Shown: positions 1 through 10,393, counted from the first letter of the stretch. The stretch is DNA of 64,000 nucleotides from Kingdonia uniflora (GCA_014058105.1 JACGCM010002238.1:1116001-1180000); one strand, 5' to 3'. The notes: generated by a model from the sequence alone, not told the origin. Made by a program: numbers and translations.

Positions 1-275
1 TTTTCCACTTCCAAGTTAGCCAGCAGATACAAATACTCTTCCCCCGCTGTTACCGTGCAACCCTTAAACTGCTAATCGGCGTATTCTACACAGTTACCCC
101 ATGTCTCTCTTACAGCCATCTTAGCCTTACAAAATTCTCTAAAGGCATCAGAACCAGGAGGATAGGATATCAATTGGCCAGGAAAACCAAAAAATTGTTC
201 TAATCCAACTCCAACCTTACTATCAGACTCGACCAAAGGTCGACACCTTGTTAAGAGGTAAACTATCCATCTCAA
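1..275 (-). pseudogene. antisense ORF fragment of the left Tat-like element
   Basis: Reading leftward from an ATG at 275, a 67-codon ORF is open to a TAG at 72-74 and then continues in the same frame to the window edge. The composition is protein-like (FREFCKAKMAVRETWGN, then GEEYLYLLANLE after the stop). I do not recognise a domain. By position it corresponds to the antisense gene of the element at 41-46 kb, but I could not align the two convincingly. The single in-frame stop suggests decay, though a spliced gene is possible. Confidence 0.3.
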
Positions 276-518
276 GCAACAATTTCTAAGGGCATATTTT
301 CAACCCTACACAATTGCCTCTCACGCTCGACCTACATACAAGTTCAGGTATCTATCATTATTTCGTATACATCGATCATTTACGTACAACATATATCTTT
401 AGTATATTTTATGTATATGTCAAAATTACATAGATTGCCATAAATAGTTATTTTTAAGATTTGCTTACAAAATGATTACAATTTGCACAAACACAAATAT
501 ATATTGCATACGTTTTAA

Positions 519-860
519 CTAACCTTCAGTGTCCGAATAAGAATCCGCAGTAGCTCCAAATCCTTCTCTTACAACGCTGCTGTATAGCCACCTACGTGAT
601 CCAGTGTCTTTCGCTCTCTTTGACCATTGATCACCTTCAGATAACTCCCTATCAAATCCCCTGCAATATTTTCGTGTCACTCTCTCTATGCTCTCCAACT
701 TTTTAGAAGTTGAAAAATATTTGAATGATAAGGAAGAAGCACTATTTATCCTTTCTCTCTTTAGCGGCTGGTAGTTATTGTGCCTCGCACGACCCGTCCT
801 TAGTTTTAGAATCGAGGCGTCCTTTCTACTATCCATGTCAGACGTCATGTACCTTTTCAA
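519..860 (-). CDS. unrecognised basic antisense ORF, left Tat-like element
   Basis: This is a 113-codon ORF rich in Arg, Lys and Ser with an acidic end (SYSDTEG) before the stop. It could be a first exon or N-terminal part of the antisense gene, because it lies nearer the LTR than 1-275 on the same strand. No known domain is visible. It may also be a chance ORF; its support is position and strand agreement with its neighbours. Confidence 0.25.
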   Translation of the reverse strand: MKRYMTSDMDSRKDASILKLRTGRARHNNYQPLKRERINSASSLSFKYFSTSKKLESIERVTRKYCRGFDRELSEGDQWSKRAKDTGSRRWLYSSVVREGFGATADSYSDTEG

Positions 861-1280
861 TAAAATAGCATTTCCATCATTACCCCTCCCCTTATATTTT
901 AACCTATTTTTCTTTCATGCTTTCATATCTTTTTCTGACCTTCCCACACTCATGATGAGTCACCCTATACGATATGAGATTTATACAACTTTACATACAA
1001 AGCAAAACTAGAAGGTTCTGCATTTCCTCATTTTGGTTTCTCTATCCTTATTTATCATACTTATAGTGATAATGACGTTATTTTCAAAGCTGAGAAAATT
1101 TTCAAAATTATTCAAAATTATTTGCTACAATAGCCTCAAAATGGAATTTACAACTATAGAGGATCCAATTGATTTACATATTTTTTGTTACATTCAACAA
1201 ACTTATCTTTATTTATGATAAACACTTTACACAACATCTAGAACAACCTTAGATAACCTGAATGACAACATCCGATCACA

Positions 1281-1496
1281 TTATTTATCAGTTCTCTGAT
1301 CTTCAAATTCGATCTTAACATCAGAAATCAAGCCAACCATCTCTTCACGATCTACCGGATCCCTCACCAATTCACGAAAGCATACCTCATAGAAATAATG
1401 GGCATACTCAAGTTCCCTACTCCTTACATCTAATCCTTCGAGCAGACACTCCCTCACTGGTAACTCGGCATCATAGCCACACACACCAAAAATCAT
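1281..1496 (-). CDS. unrecognised antisense ORF with coding-like composition
   Basis: This is a 71-codon ORF, with the frame continuing upstream past the first ATG to a TAG near 1526. It has a mixed hydrophobic and acidic composition typical of real protein (DAELPVRECLLEGLDV, then ELVRDPVDREEMVGLISD). No family is recognised. It belongs to the set of minus-strand ORFs in front of the left Tat-like LTR. I infer a remnant of the extra antisense gene that Tat-lineage elements often carry. Confidence 0.3.
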   Translation of the reverse strand: MIFGVCGYDAELPVRECLLEGLDVRSRELEYAHYFYEVCFRELVRDPVDREEMVGLISDVKIEFEDQRTDK

Positions 1497-2544
1497 CTCC
1501 CGGACTTCAGCGATCTATATAGCAACCGCCCTTCTGTGGCATGACGAATCCTCTAAGATCGAGTCTGTACCATCCTAATCTCTTCTCTATTTTTACAAAT
1601 CATCACACCCTTATTTGTACAATTTCCACACACTTTCCCCTTAAAACATATTTTTCACATTTTTATCTCATAACAAAAAACCCCAGAATCTTGAAATAAA
1701 CTATTTGAACTTATCCCTTTACTCCAGCACCTACATTACATTATTTCTTCTAGTCGAGCTTATTCTACCAAGAGTTACACTTCTATCAACCTGTAGTATC
1801 TCGAATTTTTGTATTACATATTTTCTATAATTTTTCTCCCCCACATGTTTAAACACACAACAATATCATACTTACATCACAACGTTAATTTCCGTACGCA
1901 TTTATCTCAGTTCGAACATCACAACAGCAATATTTTCAATACTTATAAATTCCTATTCATTTCATACATCCTACACAATTCAGTTCGATTCTAAGAGACA
2001 TTTTCTATCTACATGATATAAGTAATTGGATGAGAACTTTTTATTCATATCGAAAACATTATATACGATTTCATAGATAATAATTTTTTCAGTACAACAA
2101 TCTCAGGTATACAACAAAAACAATATCCGTCCAGCACCGAACTCCAAGTACTTTACAGATAACAAGTTTTTCACTGTTTTAAAAGGTCACAGGTCATTCA
2201 GACGCGCCGACGCATCAACTCTTCCAATTCATCTTGCTTCAGTGATCTTTCACCCTGATACAAAGTAGAAATTAGAACCAACAAAGAGTTTCACTCGCAT
2301 GAGTTTGGTTGAATTCAAATCGAACTTCAAATGGAAACTATGCAAGTAGTAGACTCAGTGCTAAAACCAAATTCTCAAACTAAAGGTCTTCTGAGCGCTA
2401 AAACGTGATGGAAATGTAGAAGCAGACCCCCACTGGTTATCTCCCTCCTCCACTACCATTACCCCCTCCTCTGAAACTGCCACCTCCAAAGAATTGGTAG
2501 AGATGAAGAAAGCCTGACCTTAGAATCCATGATGATACAAGAAA

Positions 2545-2847
2545 TCAACATAACTGCCCCACAATTATGCCTATCCCTGCATATGAAGCCCTAACCCAGT
2601 CTTCCGTAAGAGCATGGAGACAGACCCACCGGTCCTTGCCTGACAAGACGACGACATGAAACCTCCACTTACAATATAACTCTTCCTCAGCTTTAATCGC
2701 TTCATCTTCCGACATGCCTTGATACGTCGGAGGAACAAGAGCGGGTATCGACATCTCCAAGGATTGATCACCGAAGTATTTCAACTTTAACCTCAACATT
2801 TCAGATGCAATCCTCTCTTCAAGGACCATACTGCGAGTCTTCACCAT
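2545..2847 (-). CDS. small antisense ORF (MVKTRS..FGDQSL) in the left LTR region
   Basis: This 100-codon ORF starts MVKTRS, is charged and helix-prone at first, and contains KYFGDQSL and LVPPTYQGM. Downstream on the same strand (about 2450-2500) another frame reads a Gly-rich stretch (GGGSFRGGGNGSGGG). The minus strand at 48330-48667 reads as a diverged relative: MVTTR at the start, RYFGNQSL and PVSPTFHSM at matching spacing, and a Gly-rich tail. Protein-level similarity between two otherwise diverged copies argues for past selection on the product. It lies about 600 bp upstream of the LTR TATA box, so it would be made from an antisense transcript. Function unknown. Confidence 0.45.
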   Translation of the reverse strand: MVKTRSMVLEERIASEMLRLKLKYFGDQSLEMSIPALVPPTYQGMSEDEAIKAEEELYCKWRFHVVVLSGKDRWVCLHALTEDWVRASYAGIGIIVGQLC

Positions 2848-2860
2848 TGTTAAAATTTCT

Positions 2861-3801
2861 TAAGGAATTTCATAAAGGACAAGTATACTCTACTTTCAAA
2901 ATCCAATGCAGGTATCATTTATATAACCCTACATTTAATGTGCCGGTACATTTTACCAAGCGTCATCATTCATTACTGATGCAACTTTTTGAATCATAAC
3001 CGTCGCATACATCAGTATCAGCATCCTTATTTAATAACCGTCATTCCCTGAGAACCTGCATAGTTTCACACAGTCAATACCATTATTATTCTATTTCAAT
3101 TATAAAGAATTTCAACCCATATTACAAGTTGATCATTTCTCAACTAAAACCACCCGTGACTTCAGTTGCGAGGGTGCGATTGTAGGGACCTATCCCTCAA
3201 TCTTACCCAAAGTTGAGCTCACCTAGTTCAAATTACCTCTATCTCAGACTCACACATTTTTAACATATTTCCCCAATCAATATTCTAACCTACCCCACGA
3301 ACTGGTTAAGAACATGCTGAAATTAAACCAAAAAACCGTATCCAGTCAAAGACACCTATCTCCATACGAACTCATCAGTTATCCGGCCAAACGCCACTAA
3401 GCCGCATTATTCAGAAAATGTGCCCCAATACGATGGAGGGCTGCGGAGAAGGCCTATATAAAGAAAAAGTTCCAGAAGAAACAGGGACCAAAAAAACTAT
3501 ATAAGAGATCACCTAGAAACTACTTGTTCTAGATTTTCAATAATCATCAAAACTTCTTAATTACAAGATTTAAGCATTTCTATTTTTAGAGATCACTTAT
3601 AATAAGATATCTGACTCAAGCAATTAAGATACTTTTAACAAAAGTCATACACACAGGGTCGTGTTTTTTTACATATTTAGAGGTTTTCCACGCTAAAATT
3701 ACCTATTTCATTTCTTACTTTCCATTAGAATATTGTTACAGGTTTATTGGTGTGATAACGAATTCCAAGCCATCTCGAGCTTACGAAATTTGGCCATTAC
3801 A
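2861..3801 (+). repeat. LTR (3' portion) of the left Tat-like element, TATA at 3455
   Basis: The sequence carries TATATAAAG at 3455-3463 in plus orientation and ends in ..GGCCATTACA at 3801. The terminal 120 bp resemble the end of the LTR at 49613. The 5' limit is not defined: the true LTR may extend left past the antisense ORF at 2545-2847. Directly after it a different element begins in mid-sequence (3802), so this is an insertion junction. Confidence 0.5.
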
Positions 3802-4339
3802 GGAACCCAACCTAAATGACTGTTGATCTCAAGAAATAGGTCCAATGGGGAAAATAATCCATATCATGATATTTGAATCATGCAACTTAAGAGTTTTATA
3901 ACTCAAAATTTCATCCTGATGTGTATATGTTATATATACATGACATCCTGTAGCAAGAGTCAGGTTGAGTTTTCTTGAAAACTCTTAATGAGGAACAGGA
4001 GCACTTTTGATAGACTCACCAGGGTGATTATGGAAGTAGGGCCATTTCCTATGAGAATTAGGGCTAAATTCTCTAGAGCATTCATATATACTAGGATCAA
4101 GCACAGGGCCGTAATGTACTGGCTTTTTTAGAGGTTGCACCAAGTAGGATTGAGTGTGGTTTTCCTTCACTGCACAAAATTGGATAATGAGTTTAAGACA
4201 CAGATCACTTATTATTCTTATGTTTAGAGGATTGTCTACTATGTAAAGGTTCAAGACTTTGGACACCTTTACTTATGCACAGTTCTATATATCTCATTTT
4301 GAACCTGTTTTCTTTCACCAAATTTTATAAGTGGGGGAT
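3802..4339 (+). mobile_element. 3' UTR and polypurine tract of a truncated Ty1/copia element
   Basis: The sequence is recognisably related to the region between RNase H and the 3' LTR of the copia element at 51-57 kb (55850-56397). Shared blocks include ACCCAACCTA, AAGAAATAGGT, AACTCTTAATGAGG, GATTATGGAA and TATGTAAAGGTTCAAG. It ends in a polypurine tract, GTGGGGGAT (4331-4339), immediately before an LTR beginning TGTTGAA. The element's coding part is missing because the left boundary is the Tat LTR end at 3801; it was presumably split by that insertion and continues left of the window. Confidence 0.7.
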
Positions 4340-5000
4340 TGTTGAATTTTTACCTTAAAAATAGTTTTATAAAATTTAATTCAAGCTAAGTCATTTGAGC
4401 TAAGTCAATTGAGCTGAGTTAATTCAATTTGAGTCAATTGAGCTGAGGTATTTTGAGCTAGATCAACGGCTATATTTCTATTAATTTTATAACTCCTGTA
4501 ATGGACAAAATGTTTTTGTAACTCCATATTTATTTCCTAACAGTTATATTACAAAAACTATTTTGCACATATTTATTACTGGCCATTTTAGAATTTGCCT
4601 ATAAATGGGAATGAGCTCCCATTTGTTTCGATAATCAAAAAATACAGCAATCTCTCTCTCTAGTTTTTCAACTCTCCCCTCTTGCTCTTCCTTTCTTCTG
4701 AGATATTGGTGGTTAGACCAAAGTACGGCGTGATCAGTACCGCCGCGCCTGTAGAGTTTCATACTCATTGTATCCTAGGGAACAACTAATCATTGCATTA
4801 CCGGTACCTTTGGGTAGATCGGGAAATTATTCTTAAAGAGTGTGCAATCCAAACCTTGAGCTTCACACTCTTTCTTTTGTAGTTGTTGTTCCAGTTCAAA
4901 TCAGTACCCGCTTCAGTCCATATTCAGTTCCAGACAGTTCAGATCAGGGGATTTACTACGTACTCATTATTAGGTAATATTAAGCCATTATTTTCCTACA
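4340..5000 (+). repeat. 3' LTR of the truncated copia element
   Basis: This starts TGTTGAA right after the polypurine tract and has a TATA box (CTATAAAT, 4599-4606) followed by a CT-rich leader. It probably ends ..TTTCCTACA at about 5000, since sequence from 5002 is coding for a different element. The early part contains a repeated GAGCTGAG/GAGCTAAG motif (4387-4460). The right end is inferred from the junction, not from a second LTR copy. Confidence 0.6.
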
Positions 5001-5001
5001 T

Positions 5002-5139
5002 AAAGTACGTCCATAAGACAATTTAGCAGATTTATTCACGAAGGCTCTTACTTATCTTATATTCAAGAAATTGGTACAAGGAATAGGCATGCAAAGTTTA
5101 TATTCAATAATGTATCTAGGAGACATCTCTAGGAGATAA
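5002..5139 (+). pseudogene. copia RNase H C-terminus (DNLADLFTKAL)
   Basis: From 5017 the plus strand reads DNLADLFTKAL then FKKLVQGIGM, the signature that closes the RNase H/polyprotein of many plant Ty1/copia elements. A stop interrupts the frame just before it (5014-5016), and the natural stop is at 5137-5139. Nothing of the rest of pol is present. The fragment abuts the LTR of another copia at 5000, marking a second nested or recombination junction. Confidence 0.7.
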
Positions 5140-5388
5140 ATGTCAAGGGGAGTAGTCTCCACCTGATATAGGCATATGCCTATTGTACTCTTTTTTCTGA
5201 TAGCTTAGTTTTTATCCCTAGGGGTTTTATTGGCTGAAGTTTTTAATGAGGCAATGTTATACTCGCCACCACCCATCAGTGACATAAGATTGTACTATTT
5301 CCTTACATAGCTTTTTGCCCACAAGGTTTTGTTTGGCGGATGTTTTAATAAGGCAAGTCATCTAGATATGGGACACCCTAAGGAGGAG
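5140..5388 (+). other. copia 3' UTR ending in a polypurine tract
   Basis: This is non-coding sequence with the paired phrases GGTTTTATTGGCTGAAG..TTTAATGAGGCAATG and GGTTTTGTTTGGCGGATG..TTTAATAAGGCAAG, a duplicated motif common in front of plant copia 3' LTRs. It closes with AAGGAGGAG (5380-5388), a polypurine tract placed directly before an LTR start TGTTAGGAAC at 5389. Confidence 0.6.
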
Positions 5389-6442
5389 TGTTAGGAACAC
5401 TTTGGCTGGGTCCCACCTAAACTGGGTTTGGGGTAACCCACCTAACTCTACTCAAAATCTATGATCAAGCACTTTAGGTTATCCAGGTACTTAATTTTCT
5501 TTCTTCTGCATTAGACAACTAGGGAATGTGGCTTGATTTTCACCTACATCTTAAAGCCCGAATGAGAGGACGACTTAATATCCCCTGGATTGGGTTAGTA
5601 TATATCCCTTTCTAAGGGGATTATGTGCTTGGCCTCTAGTGAACAAAATTTAGATAAATATCCATTCACTAGTCCCTGTACTTAAATATTTAATAGCTAA
5701 TGGTCTAAATCATGTTTCATTAGTCATTACACATCTAAGGTTTGAGTTAGATTAAATCTTTTAAAGTCCTTAACACTGAAGTATCTAATTATGGCCACAT
5801 AGGGCTTTTTCCCAAGCCAAAGCCTAAAGGGATTAGTCCCTTATAATTAAACTAAACTAAACTAAAGAGAAAAAAGTAAAGCATAAAATAAATAAATAAT
5901 CGAAAGATAAATAAAGGCTACCCAAGAGGGAATATCCGAGCTCCCCAAACTTTACATATTCAAAATTTAGGTTTAAATGAACACGAGGGGATCTATTTAT
6001 TGAAGTCCAGCCCCAAGTGCGATAACTACAAATCTTAAAAGAAAATCTAAACAAACTCGTCTTTATCCTAAATCTAGTCTTTATTTTAGAACCAGAGAGA
6101 GTCCTCAAGTATCACACTAGAAAGAGTTTTACTCACAATTACAACCAACCCGCGATCGCGGTAATGTTAGTTGCAGCAAACCTGCGATCGCGACTTATGT
6201 GTTAAAGTGATTCTCATCCTTTAGTATCCTGCTTCATGTGACATTTTTTAGTTTTTATCAAGGTCTAGAATATTTAAGCTCTCTTTGGCTGTTGAAGATG
6301 ATCCACTTCAGTATTTTATCCCTCATTTGGTATGGTTTCTGTTGATCATCTTCAGCAATGTTTAAATGCAGTATGTGTGCTCTATTTAGCTTAAAAGCTT
6401 CTATAGTAGCTCTACAATTGTGTTATCCTAATTAATAGAAAG
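5389..6442 (+). repeat. LTR start (TGTTAGGAAC) and downstream sequence, interrupted
   Basis: TG at 5389 follows a polypurine tract, so an LTR begins here. Its end is not visible before the minus-strand copia inserted at 6443, which may interrupt it. Two CGCGATCGCG-like palindromes (6150-6200) and a short AAACT repeat (5849-5862) occur inside. The ORF on the minus strand in 5857-6108 looks accidental. No gene is seen. Confidence 0.45.
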
Positions 6443-6648
6443 TGTAGAAACTAATACAAAGAATAAGAGATTCAAGAAGGACTAACTTTATTATTAATCG
6501 ATTATTACAATGGAAAAAGACCTTCTCCTTATATAGTTATAATTATTTGGGCGCTAAGTAAGAATATCTTATATTTAGATAATTTTATATTTAGTATATA
6601 TCATATATTAGGTATATTCTATATTTAACATATATTCTATATTCAACA
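6443..6648 (-). repeat. 3' LTR of the minus-strand copia
   Basis: On the plus strand it begins TGTAGAAACTAATAC and ends CTATATTCAACA. It is 206 bp, about 18 bp longer than its partner because of a short TATATTCTATATT-type duplication near 6620-6645. On the element's own strand it starts TGTTGAATATAG and contains TATATAAGG as TATA box. Confidence 0.9.
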
Positions 6649-6660
6649 CTCCCCCTCAAG
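6649..6660 (-). other. polypurine tract of the minus-strand copia
   Basis: The plus strand reads CTCCCCCTCAAG, so the element strand is CTTGAGGGGGAG directly before the 3' LTR TGTTG. It is the plus-strand DNA synthesis primer in retrotransposition, and its position fixes the element's orientation. Confidence 0.85.
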
Positions 6661-8127
6661 ATGGAGTATAGATGTCAATCATGCCCAGCTTGTCAATCAT
6701 GTCGTTAAATATTCGTCCACAAACTCCTTTGGCAAGAATATCTGTAAGTTGATCTTTTGACTTCACGAATGCAAAAGATATACACCATTTGTCAATATTT
6801 TCTCTGATAAAGAATCGATCCACTTCAGCATATTTCATACGGTCATGTTGAATTGGATTGTGTGCAATCATAATCGTTGCTTTATTGTCACAGTGTAGAT
6901 CCATTGCTTTCATGAGTTTAAATTCAAGATCCTTCAATATATTCTGTATCCATAGTAGTTCACAAACTCTATGAGTCATACCCCGAAACTCAGATTCTAC
7001 ACTTGATCTAGCAATAACCTTTTGCTTCTTAGCTCTAAATGTCACCAAATTCCCACATACAAATGTAAAATAGCCTGAGGTTGACCTCATGTTCGTCATA
7101 TCTCCTGCCCAATCTGCATTGGTGTATCCCATTACTTTCATATCACCACCTTTCCGAAATAAAAGACCTTTTCCCGAAGATTTTTTCAAGTACCTTAGTA
7201 TTCGAAAGACCGCCTTCATATGTTTTTCACTTGGATTATGCATGAATTGATTTACGACGTTAATGGCATATGCAATATCCGATCGAGTATGAGAAAGATA
7301 AATTAGTCTTCCCACTAAGTGTTGGTACCTTCCTTTGTCACATGGAACTTGGTCGGAAAATATTTCCAAGTGATGATTCACTTTAATCGGTGTATCTACC
7401 AGTTTGCAATCAAGCATCCCAGTTTCTGCAAGAAGGTCTAATATATAATTTCGTTGAAACATGAAAATACATTGACTTGATCTTGCAACTTCAATGCCTA
7501 AGAAGTATTTTAACTGTCCCAAATCCTTTATCTCAAATTCCTGTGACAAATAGTTCTTTAGTGCCTCCATTTCTACTGAGTCATTTTCAGTAACAACCAT
7601 ATCATCAACATAAACAATAAGAGGTGTAAGCTTTCCTGACTTCCATTTTATAAACAAGGTATGATTAGAATTACTTTGTCTATATCCAAATGTCTTCATG
7701 CTCTTCGAAAACCGTCCAAACCAAGCTCGTGGAGACTGTTTTAACCCGTACAGTGCCTTCTTTAATTTGCATACTTTTCCCCCTTCAGAATTCGTGACTC
7801 CAGGTGGTAACTCCATGTATACTTCCTTTTTAAGTCTCCATTGAGAAATGCATTCTTCACGTCAAACTGTTCTAATGGCTAACCTTGATTGGCTGCAAGA
7901 GAAATGAGTACACGAATAGTGTTTATCTTTGCCACTAAGGCGAAGGTCTCCTTGTAATATACATCATACGTCTGCGTATACCCTTTAACAACTAGTATGG
8001 ATTTATACCTATCAATACTTCCATCTGAATTCATTTTTATAGTAAAGATCCAACGACACCCAACAATACGATATCCGTGGGGTTTATCAACAAATTCCCA
8101 AGTATAATTCTTCTGTAATGTATTCAT
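6656..8127 (-). pseudogene. copia reverse transcriptase and RNase H
   Basis: Two frame blocks form one domain. 8127-7879 reads the RT start (WEFVDKPHGYRIVGCRWIF, YKSILVVKGYTQ). After a stop, FDVKNAFLNGDL carries the first catalytic Asp. A frameshift near 7818 then leads to the 386-codon block 7816-6656. That block has LYGLKQSPRAWF, the YVDDM catalytic box (intact), LKYFLGIEVA, YQHLVGRLIYL, then RNase H with TNADWAG, RSTSGY, SSVESEF, LHCDNKA and a C-terminus KLGMIDIYTPS. Catalytic residues are kept, but the stop and frameshift inactivate the polyprotein. Confidence 0.9.
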
Positions 8128-8709
8128 CTATTCATTCATGGCTTTCTTCCAACGTGGATTTGATAGTACTTCATGCAAATTACTAGGAATAAATACAAAG
8201 GATAATTGATTCATAGTATATGTAAATGACTTAGCCAACCTATGGGTGGACACATAATCAGAAATTGGGTATTTGGCTTTAGAATTGACATCTAGTTCAT
8301 AAGTAGATTTTGGAATATTTTTAGTATGCCTTTCTGAACGTTTAGGTTAAATATTATTAACAGTGTTAGGATTAGGTAATACCTGAGGTTTGACATTCTG
8401 CGGCAGTGCTTCGGTAGATGGTGCTAGAATGTTAGAGTCACGGGTAATTTCTACTACTTCAGCTTGATATCCCCTTGTCATTTGATCATCTCCATTTATA
8501 TGAAGTTCATCTTCAATACCCTGATCTCCCCCTATTATCTATTCTGCTTCACTTTCCTTTTCATCATCAGTTAGGTTACTACGCCTATTCAAATTACTTA
8601 TCAAATCCTCTAGTTCCTTAAATATATCCCCAATAATAGGGAACTTTCCTTCACTATCATTATGTTTCTCCCCCTAAAGGGAAGATCCCACAAAATACGC
8701 CTCCAATTC
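8128..8709 (-). other. decayed integrase-RT hinge of the copia polyprotein
   Basis: Between the end of the integrase block and the RT start the minus strand has several stops and no long frame. It is the low-conservation linker of copia pol. Short readable pieces occur (for example a run encoding NPRWKKAMNE just upstream of the RT start). No separate gene is seen. Confidence 0.6.
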
Positions 8710-9696
8710 TCAAAATGAAATATCCAAAGAGATAAACACATTCTCCTCCACAGGATCATAACAACAATAACCCTTTTTAAAATCAACATATCCAAGAAGC
8801 ACACACTTTCGAGTACAATAATCAAATTTTCTTCGTTGATGTTTAGGTATATGAACAAAGATAACACATCCAAAAATACGTGGTTCTAGGTTTGGCATTA
8901 CAGGGATGGTGATAAGATCATGAAGTTTTTGGAAGGGGGTTTGAAATTCAATGACCCTAGATGGTGTACAGTTTATCAAGTAAGTAGCAAATTTTAACGC
9001 TTCTCCCCAATAATTCAATGACATATTCATTCCAAAAAGATATTCACGAACAACTTCTAACAGTTGTCTATTCATTCGTTCAGGTAACCCACTTTGCTGT
9101 GGGGTATAAACATTAGAGGTTTGATGTCGAATGTTGTTATTTGTTAAGAACTCCGACATGTCATTACTAGTAAATTCTCCTCCATTATCAGATTGATACA
9201 CTTGTATCCTCCTTTGGAATTGAGTCAAAACCATCTGATAAATTTTTTTAAATACTTCAAAGACTTTAGTTTTATGGGTAATTAGGGATACCCACATCAT
9301 ACGAGTACACTCATAAATAAAAGTCACGAAATAACGAGCTCCAGACAATGAAGGAATATGTGCAGGACCCCATACATCAGAGTGAATAATACTAAAAGGT
9401 TCTAAACTTTTATTAAAACTTGGAGAGTATGTAATACGATAACTCTTAGCGAGTTCACAAATATTACACTTAAACTCTGAAATACTATAATTCGAAAATA
9501 ACGACGAATTTAATTTTTGAAGATACCCGAAGGAGAGATGACCCAGTCGCCGATGCCATAACCACACATTAGCTTTTACTTCTTCAATTCCTCTGACTTT
9601 ATTCACCTGATGAATTCTCTGCTCTCCACTATTAGTCAGGTCCAAATAGTAGAAATTGCTTTTTCTAACACCACAACCAAGAACATGTAGAGTCAC
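8710..9696 (-). pseudogene. copia GAG-pre-integrase and integrase
   Basis: This 328-codon frame starts with the pre-integrase zinc finger (LWHRRLGHLSFGYLQKL, then CNICELAK). The integrase core follows, with all three acidic residues: HSDVWGPAH (D), QSDNGGEF (D) and LPERMNR (E). C-terminal features are WGEALKFATYLINCTPSR and GCVIFVHIP..KFDYCTRKCVLLGY, as in copia integrases. The catalytic triad is intact although the polyprotein is broken elsewhere. The normal GVAERKNR context of the Glu has changed to GLPERMNR. Confidence 0.9.
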
Positions 9697-10173
9697 TATG
9701 TCCTAAAAAATACAGAATTGAGGCCAAAGCGTCACGGTACATGTAAGTATAACAGTGATCCTACTGACATACTAGATATTGTACTCTAGAGCAGGAACAA
9801 TAAGGACAGAGTTTAATGTCAGGGATTCAGATATGTCAGTAGAACCTTCTCCAATTACAGGAGAGGAACCACCATTTACTATGTGTATAGAGGTTTGGGT
9901 TGAAGGTGTAATGGATGATAATAGGCTAGAGTCGTTTACCATGTGATCTGATGCACCAGTATCAATTAACTAAGTACTATTCAAAAAATTTACAACTAAA
10001 ACACTACCTTTAGTTTTCATACCTGACTAGGCAACATTCACTGAATGAGAACTTTTAGCAGCATCTTTCTTCGCAGCTATGTTTTTCTTTGGTGCATCGA
10101 TGTGGTTATGAACAATGTGAGAATTAGGGTTTGAGTTTAATGATACCATTGTTGTATCATTATTAGAATCCAT
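9697..10173 (-). pseudogene. gag remnant and protease of the copia, gag largely deleted
   Basis: ATG at 10173 begins MDSNNDTTMVSLNSNPN. Within about 50 codons the frame passes a lysine-rich piece and a TAG, then another TAG, and reads LIDTGASDHMVNDSS, the aspartic protease active site (D-T-G). A normal copia gag of some 250-300 residues with a CCHC zinc knuckle should lie between; neither is present. Further stops follow before the pre-integrase block. The deletion would make the element depend on gag supplied by others. Confidence 0.75.
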
Positions 10174-10381
10174 TGGTCAAACTACTACAATAATTTTCTG
10201 GTATCTGCTACAGTAACTTCGATCTGCTACAGTAACTTTGAACACTACTGCTACAATGACCTCGAATTGTTACAGCTACAGTAACTTCAAACTTTGCAAC
10301 AAAATTAAGCTTTATGACAGCAATTCGCAGTGGAATTCAATTCAATTCAATTCGAAAGAACCAAGTTCAATTATCGAACCC
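10174..10381 (-). other. copia 5' leader with repeated CTACAGTA motif
   Basis: This is the untranslated leader between primer-binding site and gag start. The plus strand shows GCTACAGTAACTT-type units repeated four to five times with changes (10207-10290). On the element strand this reads TTACTGTAGC. A related motif is found in the leader of the LTR element in intron 6 (30176-30265). Confidence 0.6.
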
Positions 10382-10393
10382 GCTCTGATACCA
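10382..10393 (-). other. primer-binding site, initiator tRNA-Met
   Basis: Plus strand GCTCTGATACCA, i.e. TGGTATCAGAGC on the element strand, a perfect match to the common plant primer-binding site. It abuts the 5' LTR at 10394. Confidence 0.95.

Larger units (their letters stand above)
1..3801 (+). mobile_element. 3' part of a Tat-like Ty3/gypsy LTR retrotransposon
   Basis: The stretch ends in an LTR whose last 120 bp or so resemble the LTR ending at 49613: both share a GGTTTT..ACGCTAAA block and finish ACGAAATT-GGC-ATTACA. A TATA box in plus orientation (3455-3463) fits a plus-strand LTR. Upstream lie only minus-strand ORF blocks (1-275, 519-860, 1281-1496, 2545-2847). This matches the 41-49 kb element, where antisense ORFs sit between integrase and the 3' LTR. 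The pol part lies outside the window. The LTR start was not found. Lineage is inferred from the right-hand relative, not from pol sequence here. Confidence 0.5.
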
